From positions 120,578-184,577 of the forward strand of contig NZ_NHYM01000003.1 of the NCBI RefSeq assembly GCF_003288815.1: a stretch of 64,000 nucleotides of DNA, given 5' to 3'. Both the position numbers and the translations under genes were made by a program. This document shows positions 28,469-37,220 of the stretch, one piece after another. The number at the start of each line of letters is the position of its first letter. Positions within the stretch are counted from its first letter, which is position 1. The notes below the pieces were generated by a model, which was given only the letters and a program-made list of their open reading frames with translations, was not told the origin of the DNA and searched no databases. Source of the stretch: Helicobacter sp. 16-1353. GTDB lineage: Bacteria > Campylobacterota > Campylobacteria > Campylobacterales > Helicobacteraceae.

Positions 28469-30010
28469 TTATTGTAGTAGCCTTAGGACATTTTGCTGAA
28501 CTAAGTTTGCTTGAGCCATAGCAAAGCTACCACTTTGAGCTAGTATGTTATGCTTACTAAATGTGGCAGATTCCGCTGCAAAGTCCACATCTCTAATCAA
28601 AGATTCCGCTGCTTTTATATTTACTTGCGTTACCGAGACATTGTTTATCGTGGCAACTAGCTGGATTTGTGCTGAACCAATATCAGCTCTAAGTTTATCA
28701 AGCTGGGCTCTTGCAGATTCCGCCATATCCATAACGACCATTGCACCCTTTAGGCTTGTAACTCCCGCACCAATGCCGTTTGCGTTTAATTGTGCTTGAG
28801 CCACATTCGCATTTGCCCCAGAAGCAGAGGCGATATTTGCATCAAACTCGCCACGAACTGCCCTAAGATTTACTGTGTATTCCGCTGTGCCTTGTTCAGA
28901 GTGGAATCCTATGTGGCTATAATTTATCCCAGAGATGATAATATCCCTAGCATCCGTTCTAACCAATGTAAGGCGACCTACAATCGCGTGATTATCGCCA
29001 TCGATTCCAGTGAAATTTCCACCACCAAACACCTCGTGTCCCTCTAATGTGCTAATGCTTATCGCTCGTCCATCGGTGCTTCTTAGATTTATTCTTCCAG
29101 TAATATCTGTAAATGCCTCGACGCCTGTTCGCTCTTTTATAGAATTTATCGCATTTATAAGTCTACCATCGGAGTCATTTTTCCGGACATCATTAATCGT
29201 CCCGATTTGAACGCCATTTATAGTAAGTCCTCGAATGGTGCCGGATAGCACTGCTGAGCTACCTGTCGCCATAACATTAAAAGATGCTCTCATTCCAAGT
29301 TTATCGGAATATTTATTTATAACTTCACTTAATACGCCAATACCTGTTCCAGCACTTGTCGAAATCTTTACCGTTTCTAATTCATAGCTATTTACGCCAT
29401 CGACTTCTAATGCTCTAAGGGCGACTTCTGTTAGATTCTCTCTCCCATTTTCAGGCTCCATTCCCTCGCCGGAATATGATGAGCTTTCCATTCTTACATG
29501 CCCGATTTTATCGCTACTTGTTGGACCAATTGAGGCTTTTATCGTGGTGTTTGAATATGCACCAATTTGGAATTCCTTATTTGAAAAGCTACCGGAAAGC
29601 ATTTGCTGTCCGTTAAAACTTGTGGTATTTGCGATATTATCTAATTCCTCTAATAATCTTAAAACATCACTTTGCAATGCTCGTCTAGATTCTGTTGTTT
29701 GTCCATCTTGGGCTGCTTGAACGGCTTTTGTTTTGATGGTATCTAGTATTTTTAATTGCTCGTCCATCGCTTTATCGGCGACTTGTATCATACCAATTGC
29801 GTCATTTGCGTTTCTAACTGCTTGTCCTAAAGCTTCGCTTTGAGAACGCAAACTATCGGCAATCGCCATTCCGGAAGCATCATCTGCGGCTTTATTTAAC
29901 CTTAAACCAGAGCTAAGCTTTTCTAGCGAATTATGGATACTTCTATTATTTTGCACTCCAATAGTATGGGCACTTAAAGCGGAAATGTTAGTGTTAATCC
30001 TAAAACTCAT
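28469..30010 (-). CDS. flaB: Flagellin B
   Basis: 513 residues. The N-terminal D0/D1 region [20 protein letters not shown] and the C-terminal region ending [15 protein letters not shown] are those of Helicobacter FlaB rather than FlaA. FlaB in H. pylori is the minor hook-proximal flagellin. The central D2/D3 region contains [12 protein letters not shown] and a GGGNFTG segment. It is exported without a signal peptide by the flagellar type III apparatus. A sigma-54 promoter lies upstream, and a Maf glycosylation gene directly follows. Many Ser/Thr in the centre are candidate glycosylation sites. Confidence 0.96.
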   Translation of the reverse strand: MSFRINTNISALSAHTIGVQNNRSIHNSLEKLSSGLRLNKAADDASGMAIADSLRSQSEALGQAVRNANDAIGMIQVADKAMDEQLKILDTIKTKAVQAAQDGQTTESRRALQSDVLRLLEELDNIANTTSFNGQQMLSGSFSNKEFQIGAYSNTTIKASIGPTSSDKIGHVRMESSSYSGEGMEPENGRENLTEVALRALEVDGVNSYELETVKISTSAGTGIGVLSEVINKYSDKLGMRASFNVMATGSSAVLSGTIRGLTINGVQIGTINDVRKNDSDGRLINAINSIKERTGVEAFTDITGRINLRSTDGRAISISTLEGHEVFGGGNFTGIDGDNHAIVGRLTLVRTDARDIIISGINYSHIGFHSEQGTAEYTVNLRAVRGEFDANIASASGANANVAQAQLNANGIGAGVTSLKGAMVVMDMAESARAQLDKLRADIGSAQIQLVATINNVSVTQVNIKAAESLIRDVDFAAESATFSKHNILAQSGSFAMAQANLVQQNVLRLLQ

Positions 30011-30047
30011 TTGCTTTCCTTTGCTAAATATTTATGAGATAGCTAAA

Positions 30048-30061
30048 GCAATTTGTATTCC
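30048..30061 (-). promoter_or_regulatory. Sigma-54 promoter of flaB
   Basis: On the minus strand TGGAATACAAATTGCTTT holds the invariant GG (30061-30060) and GC (30049-30048) exactly 10 nt apart, as RpoN promoters need, about 40 bp before the flaB start. A near-identical element precedes the FlgP-like gene at 58381. Confidence 0.85.
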
Positions 30062-30150
30062 ATAAATTTGTTTTATAAATATATTAATGGAAGTATTTTT
30101 TGTGTTAAAATGCATTTTTTTATTGAAATCCTAAAATTTAAGGAAAATCA

Positions 30151-32349
30151 TTGAAGTTAATAATAGTAGAATCCCCAGCTAAAGCTAAAACAATAAAAAA
30201 TTTTTTAGGTGATGATTTTGTGGTGGTTGCATCAAAAGGGCATATTAGAGATTTGCCTAAAAAAGCTTTTGGCATAAAGATTGAGGGTAAGAATTTTTAT
30301 CCAGAATACGAAGTATCTAAAGACCATAAAGAAATAGTCCAGCATATCAAAAAGCTTGCAAAAGAAGCAGATGTGATTTATATCGCAACTGATGAAGATA
30401 GGGAAGGTGAAGCAATAGGCTATCATATAGGGCAGCTTATTAATAAAAATGCTTCTTATCCTAGAATCGTATTTCACGAAATAACAAAAAAAGCTATTTT
30501 AGATTCTCTTAAAAATCCAAGAGAGATTAATGCAAATATGGTAAATGCACAACAAGCGAGGCGATTGCTCGATAGAATCGTAGGTTTTAAGCTAAGTCCA
30601 CTTTTAAACCAAAAAATACAAAAAGGCTTAAGTGCTGGTAGGGTTCAAAGTAGTGCATTGAAATTAATAGTTGATAGAGAAAAAGAGATTAAGAGTTTTA
30701 TACCAATCCAATATTTTAGTATAGATTCTATCTTTCATAAAAATAAGCAAAAAATAGAAGCCCAGCTTATAGAATGGGAGGGCAATAAAATAGAAAAGCT
30801 ATCTCTACGAAAAAAAGAAGAAGCAGAGATGATGAGAGATTGGATTGTAAAATCTAAATTTAGTGTTAAAAATATTGAAACAAAAAATAAAAAAGTTTCT
30901 CCGCCACCGCCTTTTATGACTTCTACTTTACAGCAAAGTGCCTCAAATGTGCTTGGATATTCTCCGTCTAAAACAATGCAGATTGCACAAAGATTATATG
31001 AGGGAATCCTAAGCGATAAAGGTATAATGGGGCTTATAACATATATGCGAACAGATAGTTTAAATATTGCTAAAGTGGCTCAAAATGAGGCTAGAAAACT
31101 CATTGTAGAAATGTTTGGGGAGGATTTTATCCCTAAAACTCCTAGAATCTACACAACAAAACAAAAAAACGCCCAAGAAGCCCACGAGGCAATCCGCCCA
31201 ACGAGGCTTGATTTTACCCCAGAAATTGCTTCTAAATATCTAAAAAGCGATGAACTAAAAGTCTATACATTAATCTACAATAGATTCTTAGCATCTCAAA
31301 GTAGTGATGCTATTTTTCAATCGCAAAATGGATTTATAAGCGATGAAAAGGCAGTTTTTAAAGCTAGTGGCTCAAAATTAATATTTGATGGATTCTATAA
31401 AATCATAGGAAATAAGGACAAAGATAAGCTTTTAGCACCTTTAGAAATAGGTGAAGAATTGCTTTTAGATGAATGCAAGGTAAATGCACATCAAACAGAA
31501 CCGCCACCTAGATTCTCCGAAGCTTCGCTTGTGAAAACATTAGAAAGTTTAGGAATTGGTCGCCCAAGCACCTATGCACCGACTATCTCGCTTTTAGCCA
31601 ATAGAGAATATATAAAAATAGAAAAGAAGCAAATTTTTGCTAGAGACATTTCATTTGTTGTTATTGATATGCTTGAGAAACATTTCTTAGAGATTGTAGA
31701 TTCTAGCTTTACGGCAAAATTAGAAGAGAAGCTTGATAAAATCGCAGATTCTACCCTTGATTGGCAAAAGGTTTTATGGGATTTTTATGAGCCATTTATA
31801 CATCAAATTAATGATGGAAAGGCAAATATCGCTTCATTAAAAGTAGTAAAACAAACAGGGGAATTTTGTGCGGATTGTGGAAAAGAACTAGTCATTAGAA
31901 ATAGCAAATATGGTGAGTTTATCGGTTGTAGTGGTTATCCAAAATGTAAATATATAAAACAAGAGCAAAAGCAAGATGAAATAATCCAAAGTGAAGAAAA
32001 ATGTGAGATTTGCGGAAAAGCTATGGTTAAGAAAAAAGGTAGATATGGTGAATTTTTAGCTTGTAGTGGCTATCCAGATTGCAAAAATATAAAATCATTA
32101 GCAAAAAATAATACTAAAAAAATACTCCAAAATGTTAAATGCCCTCTTGATGGAGGGAATATTGTCCAAAGATTCTCCAAAAGGGGCACATTTTTTGGTT
32201 GCGATAATTACCCAAAATGTAATTTTATAAGTAAAGATGAACCAACTAATGAGAAATGTCAGGAATGTGGCTCTATTATGGCTAAAAAAGAAACAAAAAC
32301 AAAAAAATACTTGCAATGTATAAAATGTAAGTATAAAAAAGAAATATGA
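30151..32349 (+). CDS. topA: DNA topoisomerase I
   Basis: 732 residues from a TTG start (30151) behind AAGGAAAA. Type IA enzyme that relaxes negative supercoils. The TOPRIM domain starts MKLIIVESPAKAKTI and has DEDREGEAIGYH. The catalytic Tyr lies in LITYMRTDS. The C-terminus carries three or four zinc ribbons (CADCGKEL...CSGYPKC, CEICGKAM...CSGYPDC, CPLDGG...CDNYPKC, CQECGS...CIKC); the third has lost its second Cys. It overlaps bioB by 4 bp. Confidence 0.96.
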   Translation: MKLIIVESPAKAKTIKNFLGDDFVVVASKGHIRDLPKKAFGIKIEGKNFYPEYEVSKDHKEIVQHIKKLAKEADVIYIATDEDREGEAIGYHIGQLINKNASYPRIVFHEITKKAILDSLKNPREINANMVNAQQARRLLDRIVGFKLSPLLNQKIQKGLSAGRVQSSALKLIVDREKEIKSFIPIQYFSIDSIFHKNKQKIEAQLIEWEGNKIEKLSLRKKEEAEMMRDWIVKSKFSVKNIETKNKKVSPPPPFMTSTLQQSASNVLGYSPSKTMQIAQRLYEGILSDKGIMGLITYMRTDSLNIAKVAQNEARKLIVEMFGEDFIPKTPRIYTTKQKNAQEAHEAIRPTRLDFTPEIASKYLKSDELKVYTLIYNRFLASQSSDAIFQSQNGFISDEKAVFKASGSKLIFDGFYKIIGNKDKDKLLAPLEIGEELLLDECKVNAHQTEPPPRFSEASLVKTLESLGIGRPSTYAPTISLLANREYIKIEKKQIFARDISFVVIDMLEKHFLEIVDSSFTAKLEEKLDKIADSTLDWQKVLWDFYEPFIHQINDGKANIASLKVVKQTGEFCADCGKELVIRNSKYGEFIGCSGYPKCKYIKQEQKQDEIIQSEEKCEICGKAMVKKKGRYGEFLACSGYPDCKNIKSLAKNNTKKILQNVKCPLDGGNIVQRFSKRGTFFGCDNYPKCNFISKDEPTNEKCQECGSIMAKKETKTKKYLQCIKCKYKKEI

Positions 32350-33209
32350 TGGCAAAAAAAATTTATCTTTGCTCGATAAGTAATGTTACAAGTGGAGCGT
32401 GTAAGGAAGATTGCTTTTATTGCACGCAGAGTGCAAAATATAATACAAATATAGAAATTTATAAAAATAAATCAAAAGAGCAGGTGTTAGAAGAAGCAAA
32501 ACAATTAGCAAAGTTTGGAGCTAGTGGATTTTGTCTAGTTACTTCTGGTCTTGGATTAGATTCCAAAAAATGTGAATATATAGCCACTCTTTCCTCTTTT
32601 ATTAAATCCGCATTACCAAAAATGTTGATTATTGCTTGTTGTGGTATTGCAGATAGAGATTCACTAAAATACCTTAAAGAAAATGGCGTAGATAGCTATA
32701 ATCATAATCTAGAAACAGCAGAAAGTAATTTTAGTAATATTTGCACTACACATAGTTTTTATGATAGATTGGAAACTTGCAATAATGTTCTAAGCGTGGG
32801 CTTAAAATTATGTAGTGGTGGAATCTATGGAATAGGCGAGAGTTTTGAGCAGAGAATCGAGTTTTTAAAAACACTAAAAGAGTTAAATCCTCATAGCTCA
32901 CCAATAAATTTTTATATCCCAAATGATGCTTTACCGATAAAACAACCTAAAATCAGCAAAGATGAGGCTTTAGAGTGTATTATAATGTCTAGGGAGATGT
33001 TAAAAGATTCCATATTAATGCTTGCAGGCGGTCGTGAAGTCGTCTTTGAGAACGAACAAAAGAAAATATTTGATTATGGTATTGATGCTATTGTATTGGG
33101 TAATTACCTTACCACAAGTGGCGATAAACCATATAAAGATTTAGAAATGTTGCAAAACTATCACCTAAAAATAGGACATTTAATCGAAGATAGGCAATGT
33201 GTGGTGTGA
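32346..33209 (+). CDS. bioB: Biotin synthase
   Basis: Radical-SAM enzyme inserting sulfur into dethiobiotin. 287 residues, the compact form of Helicobacter (E. coli has 346). The 4Fe-4S/SAM site is CKEDCFYC (CxxxCxxC). Cys residues in LIIACCGIAD and LKLCSGGIYG and the Arg in LAGGREVVF match ligands of the sacrificial 2Fe-2S cluster. Its ATG overlaps the topA stop (ATGA), giving translational coupling. An alternative ATG lies one codon later. Downstream lies pilin-derived repeat DNA. Confidence 0.93.
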   Translation: MMAKKIYLCSISNVTSGACKEDCFYCTQSAKYNTNIEIYKNKSKEQVLEEAKQLAKFGASGFCLVTSGLGLDSKKCEYIATLSSFIKSALPKMLIIACCGIADRDSLKYLKENGVDSYNHNLETAESNFSNICTTHSFYDRLETCNNVLSVGLKLCSGGIYGIGESFEQRIEFLKTLKELNPHSSPINFYIPNDALPIKQPKISKDEALECIIMSREMLKDSILMLAGGREVVFENEQKKIFDYGIDAIVLGNYLTTSGDKPYKDLEMLQNYHLKIGHLIEDRQCVV

Positions 33210-33254
33210 ATTTAAAAAATGAATCTTTTAGAGTATTTAAGAATATTTGAAGTT

Positions 33255-33350
33255 CACAATAAGCCCTTAATTTAAGAATCTCTAAGATTATTTATAAATA
33301 TAGAATTAGTTCCATTAGAAACAAAGAATTATCAATGGAATCCTAATATT
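33255..33350 (-). pseudogene. Decayed pilin fragment at locus B
   Basis: The stretch TTAAGAATCTCTAAGATTATTTA near 33274 aligns with the pilin region encoding the LCDNLKNS/FCKNLRDS segment. A better preserved version is at 63600-63650. The reading frame is lost and the C-terminal codons are deleted. Confidence 0.6.
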
Positions 33351-33532
33351 AGATTAATCTCTAAAGCTAAATTTTAAATTACTTAATAATTTTATAAGAT
33401 TTACCCCGTAAGTTAAGATTCCCATAATCAAAATTATTTAAGATTCCAGCCTTTATCTTAGAATCTCCAAATATATTAGTAATTAATAAGTATTAGAATA
33501 TTTAGAATATTTATTTAAGAATTATTTGAAGT

Positions 33533-33563
33533 TTATATTAAGGGATTAAGTCCCTTAATATAA
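33533..33563. terminator. Pilin-associated hairpin, locus B
   Basis: Same 13-bp arms and TTAAG loop as at 16705 and 63897, starting 6 nt past the pilin B stop. Arms 33533-33545 and 33551-33563. Confidence 0.7.
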
Positions 33564-33569
33564 TAAGAT

Positions 33570-34127
33570 TTAGAATTTAACTGCACCTGTTGTAGCAAGT
33601 GGGATAATTCTATTAGAATTGCTTGGATAGGAATCTCTTAGGTTTTTACAGAAAACCCCATCATTTCCACCTTGTGTTGCTCCACCTGCTAGGTTGATAT
33701 TTTTTGGGTCAAATATTAGATTACCATCTGTGTCTATATTTATTACTGCTCCACAGCCACCAGTTGTAGCTACTGCTCCACCTCTACTTTGAACATTTCC
33801 TAGTGGTTGTATGCCACGAGTTCCTATTGCACCATTTCCACCTACTGCCCATCTACTTTTATCCATACCACCTGTATCAATCATCCACTCTCCCCAAGTT
33901 GAAAATCCATCTGGAGCGGTAGAAGATGTTGGGTCAATATTTTCAGCGAAAACCCTAGCTGGAATTGCTTTTAAAACAGTTGCTATATCACTTCTAGCCA
34001 TAGCTACTTGTGCATCAGTTCTTGTTGTTACAAATCTAGGAACAGCAACTGCGGCTAAAACTCCTAAAATAACGATAACGAAAACTAATTCAATCATTGA
34101 GAAACCACTTCTATTTACATTTTTCAT
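33570..34127 (-). CDS. Type IV prepilin (pilin B)
   Basis: 185 residues from ATG 34127, behind AAGGA with 6-nt spacing; a TTG two codons earlier is possible. The signal ends at Gly8 before FSMIELVFVIVILGVLAAVAVPRF, with Glu at mature position 5. It equals pilin A in the first ~60 mature residues and in the last 20, but the middle (about 93-155) is longer and Gly-rich: GGNGAIGTRGIQPLGN, then GGAVATTGGCG. Cys125 and Cys160 could form a disulfide loop. At the DNA level a 39-bp stretch over the signal region and the 3' end with hairpin are the same as in pilin A. Own A-tract promoter. Confidence 0.92.
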   Translation of the reverse strand: MKNVNRSGFSMIELVFVIVILGVLAAVAVPRFVTTRTDAQVAMARSDIATVLKAIPARVFAENIDPTSSTAPDGFSTWGEWMIDTGGMDKSRWAVGGNGAIGTRGIQPLGNVQSRGGAVATTGGCGAVINIDTDGNLIFDPKNINLAGGATQGGNDGVFCKNLRDSYPSNSNRIIPLATTGAVKF

Positions 34128-34177
34128 ACTCAATCCTTAATGCTGAATTCTTTTAGATTAAATCTTAAAGTAAACGA

Positions 34178-34197
34178 ATTATAAACTTTTTTTTTTT
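34178..34197 (-). promoter_or_regulatory. A-tract promoter of pilin B
   Basis: Minus strand: A11 (34197-34187), GTT, then TATAAT (34183-34178), about 50 bp before the start codon. Compared with pilin A, the extra A is a C-to-T change on the plus strand, not a length change: tract plus gap is 14 nt at both genes. Confidence 0.65.
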
Positions 34198-34238
34198 AAT
34201 TTTTACTTAAAGGCATATCTTAAACCAAGCTCTAAATC

Positions 34239-34757
34239 TTAGCTTTTTGGTCTAAAAGCTTTTATCACTTCTTCATTAGTTTCTATATAATCTCCACCGA
34301 TTAAATCCAAGCAGTAGGGCACAGCAGGAAATACAGCTTCCAAACATTCCTTTATACTTTTTGGTTTTCCGGGTAGATTTATAATAAGCGATTTATCGCA
34401 GATTCCAGCACTTTGCCTAGAGAGTATTGCTGTTGGAACATATTGCAAACTTACACTACGCATTAATTCACCAAATCCCGGAAGCATTTTTTCACAAACA
34501 AGCTCGGTTGCCTCTGGGGTTACATCTCTTGGTGCTGGTCCTGTGCCTCCTGTGGTGAGTATTAAAGAGCATATTTGAGATAATTCTAATAATGTATTTT
34601 TAATACACTCTAATTCATCACTAACTAACTTATATTCTGCCACCCACGGCGTCTTTATATATGAATCTAATGTAGCAATAATAGCTTTTCCACTTAAATC
34701 CTCATATATCCCTTTTGCAGCTCTATCTGATGCTGTTAATATACCAATTTTTACCAT
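34239..34757 (-). CDS. mog: Molybdopterin adenylyltransferase
   Basis: 172 residues from ATG 34757, which overlaps the end of mobB by 7 bp. Adenylylates molybdopterin before molybdate insertion. The typical start is MVKIGILTASDRAAKG; the substrate-binding TTGGTGPAPRDVTPEATE is complete. LINLPGKPKSIKECL is the C-terminal hallmark of Mog rather than MoaB. Last gene of moeA-moaD-moaE-mobB-mog. Molybdenum enzymes such as nitrate reductase or formate dehydrogenase would be its clients, but are not in the window. Confidence 0.92.
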   Translation of the reverse strand: MVKIGILTASDRAAKGIYEDLSGKAIIATLDSYIKTPWVAEYKLVSDELECIKNTLLELSQICSLILTTGGTGPAPRDVTPEATELVCEKMLPGFGELMRSVSLQYVPTAILSRQSAGICDKSLIINLPGKPKSIKECLEAVFPAVPYCLDLIGGDYIETNEEVIKAFRPKS

Positions 34758-35233
34758 TTTATAGCATTTATCCAATCTAATATTTCATTATGATTATTCA
34801 AATCAAGTGTTACTTTATCGCTAAATTGCCCTTTTAGGCTATCAATAGTAGCGATTGCATCTGCGTTTATAACATCTTCTTTCACAAACGCATCCCTTAT
34901 GACACAAATCCTTTTATAAGGCATTGTTTTAAAACCCTCTATAAACAGATAATCTAAAGATTTATTGTTATTCATAATATCTAAAACCTTGTTATTTGGC
35001 AATGATTGATGAAATCTAATTGTTGTTTGTGATGGTGAAATAACAGCTACATCTGCACCACTTTCAAAAAATTTATAGCTATCTTTACCTTTTGTATCAA
35101 AAACCATTTTATTTTTTGGGTCGTGTTTTATCACACCAACCTTAAAATTAGGTATTAGAATCTTACAAAGTCCCTCAATTAAAGTCGTTTTACCGCTATT
35201 TGAAATACCACTAAAGCTAATTACTTTTGTCAT
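34751..35233 (-). CDS. mobB: Molybdopterin-guanine dinucleotide biosynthesis adapter protein
   Basis: 160 residues. P-loop GTPase that assists MobA in adding GMP to the cofactor. Walker A is GISNSGKTTL near the start; GVIKHDPK and FIEGFKTMPYKRICVIRD are family segments. Its start overlaps moaE by 4 bp and its end overlaps mog by 7 bp, within one operon. mobA is not in the window. Confidence 0.92.
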   Translation of the reverse strand: MTKVISFSGISNSGKTTLIEGLCKILIPNFKVGVIKHDPKNKMVFDTKGKDSYKFFESGADVAVISPSQTTIRFHQSLPNNKVLDIMNNNKSLDYLFIEGFKTMPYKRICVIRDAFVKEDVINADAIATIDSLKGQFSDKVTLDLNNHNEILDWINAIKW

Positions 35234-35673
35234 AAAATACCAGCTCCATTTATTGGTTTGCTTCTATCTTTTGCGTAGATTCTTTGATTATCTATAATAT
35301 CATATTTCCATATTGGAGCATTACTCTTAAAATCTTCTATAAAACTCTCATATAGTTCTAAAGCTGATTTTCTATTTGGCGATACGATGGCACACATATA
35401 AGAGGATTCTCCAACCTTGACATCACCATTTGAGTGTGCCATAAAGATTCTCGCATTCTTAGATTCTGCTTTTTTTTGCCAATTATTAAACCATAATTGC
35501 AGGATTGGCATATATATATCAAAGCTTAGCCCAGAAATGCCATTTTCACTCCGGACAATTCCTGTAAAAACACAAAATGCACCGCAATTATTTAACTTTA
35601 CTTCTTTTTCCCATAAAGCATAGATTTTTAAGGTTTCTAATGCCCCTTTATAAATAGAGAGATTATTTTTCAT
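35230..35673 (-). CDS. moaE: Molybdopterin synthase catalytic subunit
   Basis: 147 residues. With MoaD it turns cyclic pyranopterin monophosphate into molybdopterin. Conserved parts: CVFTGIVR, HSNGDVKVGE and APIWKYDII, the last with the catalytic Lys. It lies 8 bp after moaD and overlaps mobB by 4 bp. A run of eight A residues in its coding strand (near 35470) is the longest tract inside the gene, in the KKAES region; I do not think it is a switch. Confidence 0.9.
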   Translation of the reverse strand: MKNNLSIYKGALETLKIYALWEKEVKLNNCGAFCVFTGIVRSENGISGLSFDIYMPILQLWFNNWQKKAESKNARIFMAHSNGDVKVGESSYMCAIVSPNRKSALELYESFIEDFKSNAPIWKYDIIDNQRIYAKDRSKPINGAGIL

Positions 35674-35681
35674 AAATTATC

Positions 35682-35906
35682 TTATCCGCCACATACAGGA
35701 GGTAGAAGCGAGATATTGTCATTGTCTTTAAATGTAATATTTGATGTATTTTGGATTATCTCATCATTTAGAGCAATAGCACAGAGCGGAAGCCAATCTT
35801 TAAGTGTTTTAATTTCATATAATTTTTCTTTTAATTCACTAAAGTTTTTTACATCAATCTCCATAGAATCTAATCCTATTGGTCCTAAAAAATTAACTTT
35901 TACCAT
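35682..35906 (-). CDS. moaD: Molybdopterin synthase sulfur carrier subunit
   Basis: 74 residues with a ubiquitin-like pattern and the C-terminal LLPPVCGG, whose terminal Gly carries the thiocarboxylate sulfur. It directly abuts moeA, with no intergenic base, and precedes moaE by 8 bp, so the pair MoaD/MoaE is made together. Confidence 0.93.
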   Translation of the reverse strand: MVKVNFLGPIGLDSMEIDVKNFSELKEKLYEIKTLKDWLPLCAIALNDEIIQNTSNITFKDNDNISLLPPVCGG

Positions 35907-37139
35907 TTATAATCCTTTTAATTTTATTAGTTCATCAAGTAGAATTATATCCACTAAATTATCTTTTTTTATAGGTTTTTTATCAATTAAAATCATTGCC
36001 CCATTAATATTATTAATCATATAAGATTGCCTATTTGGCTTTAATTCTACTTCATATTTTCCATCTCTTAAATATAAATCTGCTAATGCAAACTCCATTC
36101 TACTAGTATCAATATCTTTTATATCATTTATTAATTTTGCTTTATGTATTGGTATTGTTGGTGTAACACCAAGCATTTTTGCTATTATCAATCTTCCAAA
36201 TAAAAGAAACGAAACAACGCAAGAGATAGGATTGCCCGGAAGCGCGATAATGTGCTTATCTGCATTACAATTTATATATGAGATAACTTTCCCCGGCTTG
36301 ATTTGAACACTTTCAAAAATGCTACTACCAAATTCCCCTATAATATTTTTTGTAAAATCAAAATCCCCCTTACTCATTCCGCCCGTAGTTATTACAACAT
36401 CATTTTGCTTTAGTGCATCTTTTAGTGCATTTTTTATTGTTGTGTTGGAATCTTTTAAGATAGGATAGATACTCCCAATACACCCAAGAGATGATACAAT
36501 CGCATTTAAAATGTGATTATTTGAACTATAAATATAATTATCATTGTTTGGAATCTCGCCAATCTCAAGTATCTCATCGCCACTTGTTAGAATAGCAACT
36601 TTTGGTTGTCGATAAACTTCTACAAAAACATTATTATTTTGTGCTAGGATTCCTATATCAAATGGGCTAATATGCGTTCCTTTGTGTAGCAAAATATCAT
36701 TTTTCTTATAATTTTCACCCTTTTTTCTAATCCATTTAGCTTTTTCTACATTTTCATTTTGTTTTAAAAATATCTTATTATCTACTACTTTCACTTGCTC
36801 TACAATCACTAGGCTATCGGCATTTTCTGGCATTTTAGAGCCTGTGAAAGTTTTAATACAGAATCCTTTTTTAACCTCACATTTAAACTCATTTCCAGCC
36901 TTATTTATGGAATCTATTGTTAATCCGCTATTTTTTAATATTTCTAAATCATCATAGCAAAATGCATATCCGTCCATATTTGAAGTGTCAAATTTCGGCA
37001 TATTATCTTTTGCTCTTATGTCATTGTATAAGATTCTACCTACACTTTGATTTATAAATATTTTTTCAATGCCAAGTTCATTTATTTTCGTTTGTTGTAT
37101 AAGTTTCAAAGCTTCATTGAAAGTTACATATTTATTCAT
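35907..37139 (-). CDS. moeA: Molybdopterin molybdenumtransferase
   Basis: 410 residues. Inserts molybdate into adenylylated molybdopterin. Key motifs: PKFDTSNMDGYAF, FTGSKMPENADSLVIVEQ, VAILTSGDEILEIGE, TTGGMSKGDFDF and IALPGNPISCVVSF. The fourth C-terminal domain is shortish but complete. First gene of the molybdopterin operon, divergent from purL with 81 bp between the start codons. Confidence 0.94.
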   Translation of the reverse strand: MNKYVTFNEALKLIQQTKINELGIEKIFINQSVGRILYNDIRAKDNMPKFDTSNMDGYAFCYDDLEILKNSGLTIDSINKAGNEFKCEVKKGFCIKTFTGSKMPENADSLVIVEQVKVVDNKIFLKQNENVEKAKWIRKKGENYKKNDILLHKGTHISPFDIGILAQNNNVFVEVYRQPKVAILTSGDEILEIGEIPNNDNYIYSSNNHILNAIVSSLGCIGSIYPILKDSNTTIKNALKDALKQNDVVITTGGMSKGDFDFTKNIIGEFGSSIFESVQIKPGKVISYINCNADKHIIALPGNPISCVVSFLLFGRLIIAKMLGVTPTIPIHKAKLINDIKDIDTSRMEFALADLYLRDGKYEVELKPNRQSYMINNINGAMILIDKKPIKKDNLVDIILLDELIKLKGL

Positions 37140-37156
37140 ATTTATACCTTAATTTT

Positions 37157-37184
37157 TTGACATAGTGTCGCTATTTTATATAAA
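37157..37184 (+). promoter_or_regulatory. Sigma-70-type promoter of purL
   Basis: TTGACA (37157-37162) and TATAAA (37179-37184) are 16 bp apart, about 40 bp before the purL ATG. It is an unusually complete -35/-10 pair for this group. The short gap also must hold the moeA promoter. Confidence 0.55.
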
Positions 37185-37220
37185 ATCGTATTTGCAAAAC
37201 TTTAAAAAAGCGAAAACAAA

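Larger units (their letters stand above)
33210..33569. repeat. Decayed pilin copy downstream of pilin B
   Basis: No intact gene. Next to pilin B lies the 13-bp-arm hairpin (33533-33563), then spacer matching those at loci A and C (TTAGAATATTTATTTAAG, CTCCAAATATATTAG). Further on is a segment AATGGAATCCTAATATTAGATTAATC near 33335-33362, shared with 16511 and 63356. A truncated hairpin (near 33251-33272) is joined directly to a decayed mid-pilin fragment, pointing to an internal deletion. Confidence 0.75.

Noticed and set aside
35469..35477. A8 run in moaE as a frame switch
   Set aside because: The frame is intact, the gene is a metabolic one, and runs of this length are common at this base composition.
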